Below the pieces are notes generated by a model. The model was not told the origin of the DNA. It was given only the letters and a program-made list of their open reading frames with translations, and ran no database searches. From assembly GCA_003564655.1 (NCBI GenBank), contig PXES01000087.1:1-5024 (forward strand): a stretch of DNA of 5,024 nt. The letters are read 5' to 3'. Source of the DNA: Paracoccaceae bacterium. Lineage in GTDB: Bacteria > Pseudomonadota > Alphaproteobacteria > Rhodobacterales > Rhodobacteraceae. Positions within the stretch are counted from its first letter, which is position 1. Every line of letters begins with the position of its first letter. The position numbers and the translations under genes were made by a program. Positions 4,011 to 5,024 of the stretch are shown here, piece by piece.

Positions 4011-5024
4011 TCAGCCCAGCTCGACCCCCAGATGCCGCGCGACCGTGAAGATGTCCTTGTCGCCGCGTCCGCACATGTTCATCACCAGCAGATGATCGGC
4101 GGGCAAATCGGGCGCGATCTTGAGCACATGCGCCAGCGCGTGGCTCGGCTCCAGCGCGGGTATGATCCCCTCCTGCGCGCAGCAGGTCTGGAAGGCGGCC
4201 AGCGCCTCGTCATCGGTGATGCTGACATACTCAGCGCGGCCGATATCCTTCAGCCAGGCATGTTCCGGCCCGATGCCGGGGTAATCCAGCCCCGCGCTGA
4301 TCGAGTGCCCCTCGAGGATCTGGCCGTGTTCGTCCTGCAGCAGATAGGTGCGGTTGCCGTGCAGCACGCCGGGCCGCCCGCCGGTCAGCGAGGCGCAATG
4401 CTCCATCCGGTCATCGACGCCATGTCCGCCGGCCTCGACCCCGATGATCGCCACCTCCTTGTCGTCGAGGAAAGGGTGAAACAGCCCCATCGCGTTCGAC
4501 CCGCCCCCGATGGCCGCGATGATTGTGTCGGGCAGCCGCCCCTCGCGCTCCATGATCTGGCGGCGGGTCTCCTTGCCGATGATCGACTGGAAATCGCGCA
4601 CCATCGCCGGGTAGGGGTGCGGGCCCGCGACGGTGCCGATGCAGTAGAAGGTGTCGCGCACATTCGTCACCCAGTCGCGGAGCGCGTCGTTCATCGCGTC
4701 TTTCAGCGTGCCGCGCCCCGAGCGCACCGGCACCACCTCGGCGCCCAGCAGCTTCATGCGGAACACGTTGGGCGCCTGCCGCTCGACATCATGCGCGCCC
4801 ATATAGACCACGCATTGCAGCCCGAAACGCGCGCAGACCGTGGCCGTGGCAACGCCGTGCTGGCCCGCGCCCGTCTCGGCGATGATGCGGGTCTTGCCCA
4901 TACGCCGCGCCAGCAGGATCTGGCCCAGCACATTGTTGATCTTGTGCGCGCCGGTGTGGTTCAACTCGTCGCGCTTGAGGTAGATCTTCGCGCCGCCGCA
5001 ATGCTCGGTCAGCCGCTCGGCGAA
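4011..5024 (-). CDS. trpB: Tryptophan synthase beta subunit, N-terminus outside window
   Basis: The frame is open from the window edge to a TGA at 4011-4013, giving 337 residues; family length is near 400, so about 60-70 N-terminal residues are missing. TrpB is the PLP enzyme that joins indole (channelled from TrpA) to serine to give tryptophan. In fragment numbering, the PLP Lys is Lys28 in HTGAHKINN, the catalytic Glu is Glu50 in AETGAGQHG, the PLP phosphate loop is GGGSNAMG (173-180), the mobile region is EGHSISAGLDYPGIG (238-252), and the PLP-ring segment is MNMCGRGDKD (315-324). The spacing of Lys28, Glu50 and GGGSN matches the E. coli enzyme. The residue that contacts the PLP ring nitrogen, Ser in enteric TrpB (S377), is Cys318 here. 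A TTG at 4962-4964 is internal, since the conserved sequence continues upstream (KIYLKRDELNHTG). trpF would be expected upstream, but the window does not show it. Confidence 0.97.
   Translation of the reverse strand, partial: FAERLTEHCGGAKIYLKRDELNHTGAHKINNVLGQILLARRMGKTRIIAETGAGQHGVATATVCARFGLQCVVYMGAHDVERQAPNVFRMKLLGAEVVPVRSGRGTLKDAMNDALRDWVTNVRDTFYCIGTVAGPHPYPAMVRDFQSIIGKETRRQIMEREGRLPDTIIAAIGGGSNAMGLFHPFLDDKEVAIIGVEAGGHGVDDRMEHCASLTGGRPGVLHGNRTYLLQDEHGQILEGHSISAGLDYPGIGPEHAWLKDIGRAEYVSITDDEALAAFQTCCAQEGIIPALEPSHALAHVLKIAPDLPADHLLVMNMCGRGDKDIFTVARHLGVELG

Noticed and set aside
3588..4074. Several open frames of 90-134 codons in the ldt-trpB spacer, both strands
   Set aside because: All are low-complexity and Arg/Pro/Ala-rich, overlap each other and the ends of real genes, and lack motifs or credible ribosome sites. 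They are explained by high GC and repeats.

Overview
The window is very GC-rich and strongly codon-biased, with tight coding. Its order surE-pcm-nlpD-like, then eda, then an L,D-transpeptidase, then trpB on the opposite strand suggests an alphaproteobacterium, most likely a Rhodobacterales/Rhodobacteraceae-type organism. This placement is inferred from protein motifs, base composition and synteny, not from a search. Everything recognised is chromosomal housekeeping or cell-envelope content. There is no tRNA, rRNA, CRISPR array, insertion sequence, integrase or phage gene.

Layout. Positions 1-2185 carry a plus-strand stationary-phase/repair and cell-wall cluster: the C-terminal third of SurE nucleotidase, Pcm isoaspartyl methyltransferase (overlapping surE by ATGA), and a lipoprotein with two LysM domains and a degenerate LytM/M23 domain (NlpD-like). 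After a 71-bp gap with a strong 12-bp palindrome of the LacI-operator kind comes eda (KDPG/KHG aldolase, 2257-2898), which has its own Shine-Dalgarno. A 93-bp gap holds a good sigma70-type promoter and a small hairpin that covers the ribosome binding site of a Tat-type lipoprotein L,D-transpeptidase (2992-3630). Positions 3631-4010 have no convincing gene and are packed with inverted and direct repeats. Tryptophan synthase beta (trpB) occupies 4011 to the end on the minus strand; its N-terminus lies outside the window.

How the genes relate. SurE and Pcm are classic co-transcribed survival/repair genes. The NlpD-like protein and the L,D-transpeptidase both work on peptidoglycan in the periplasm: the first probably activates an amidase at division, because its own peptidase residues are missing, and the second crosslinks peptidoglycan or attaches proteins to it. 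eda lies between them but looks separately regulated and metabolically unrelated (Entner-Doudoroff and sugar-acid catabolism). ldt and trpB converge on the repeat-rich spacer, which probably serves at least partly for transcription termination from both sides.

I did not find a convincing undescribed system. The most unusual stretch is the 380-bp convergent spacer, where a 12-base word occurs twice directly and once exactly inverted (plus one near-exact inverted copy), next to several perfect hairpins, so several mutually exclusive folds are possible.
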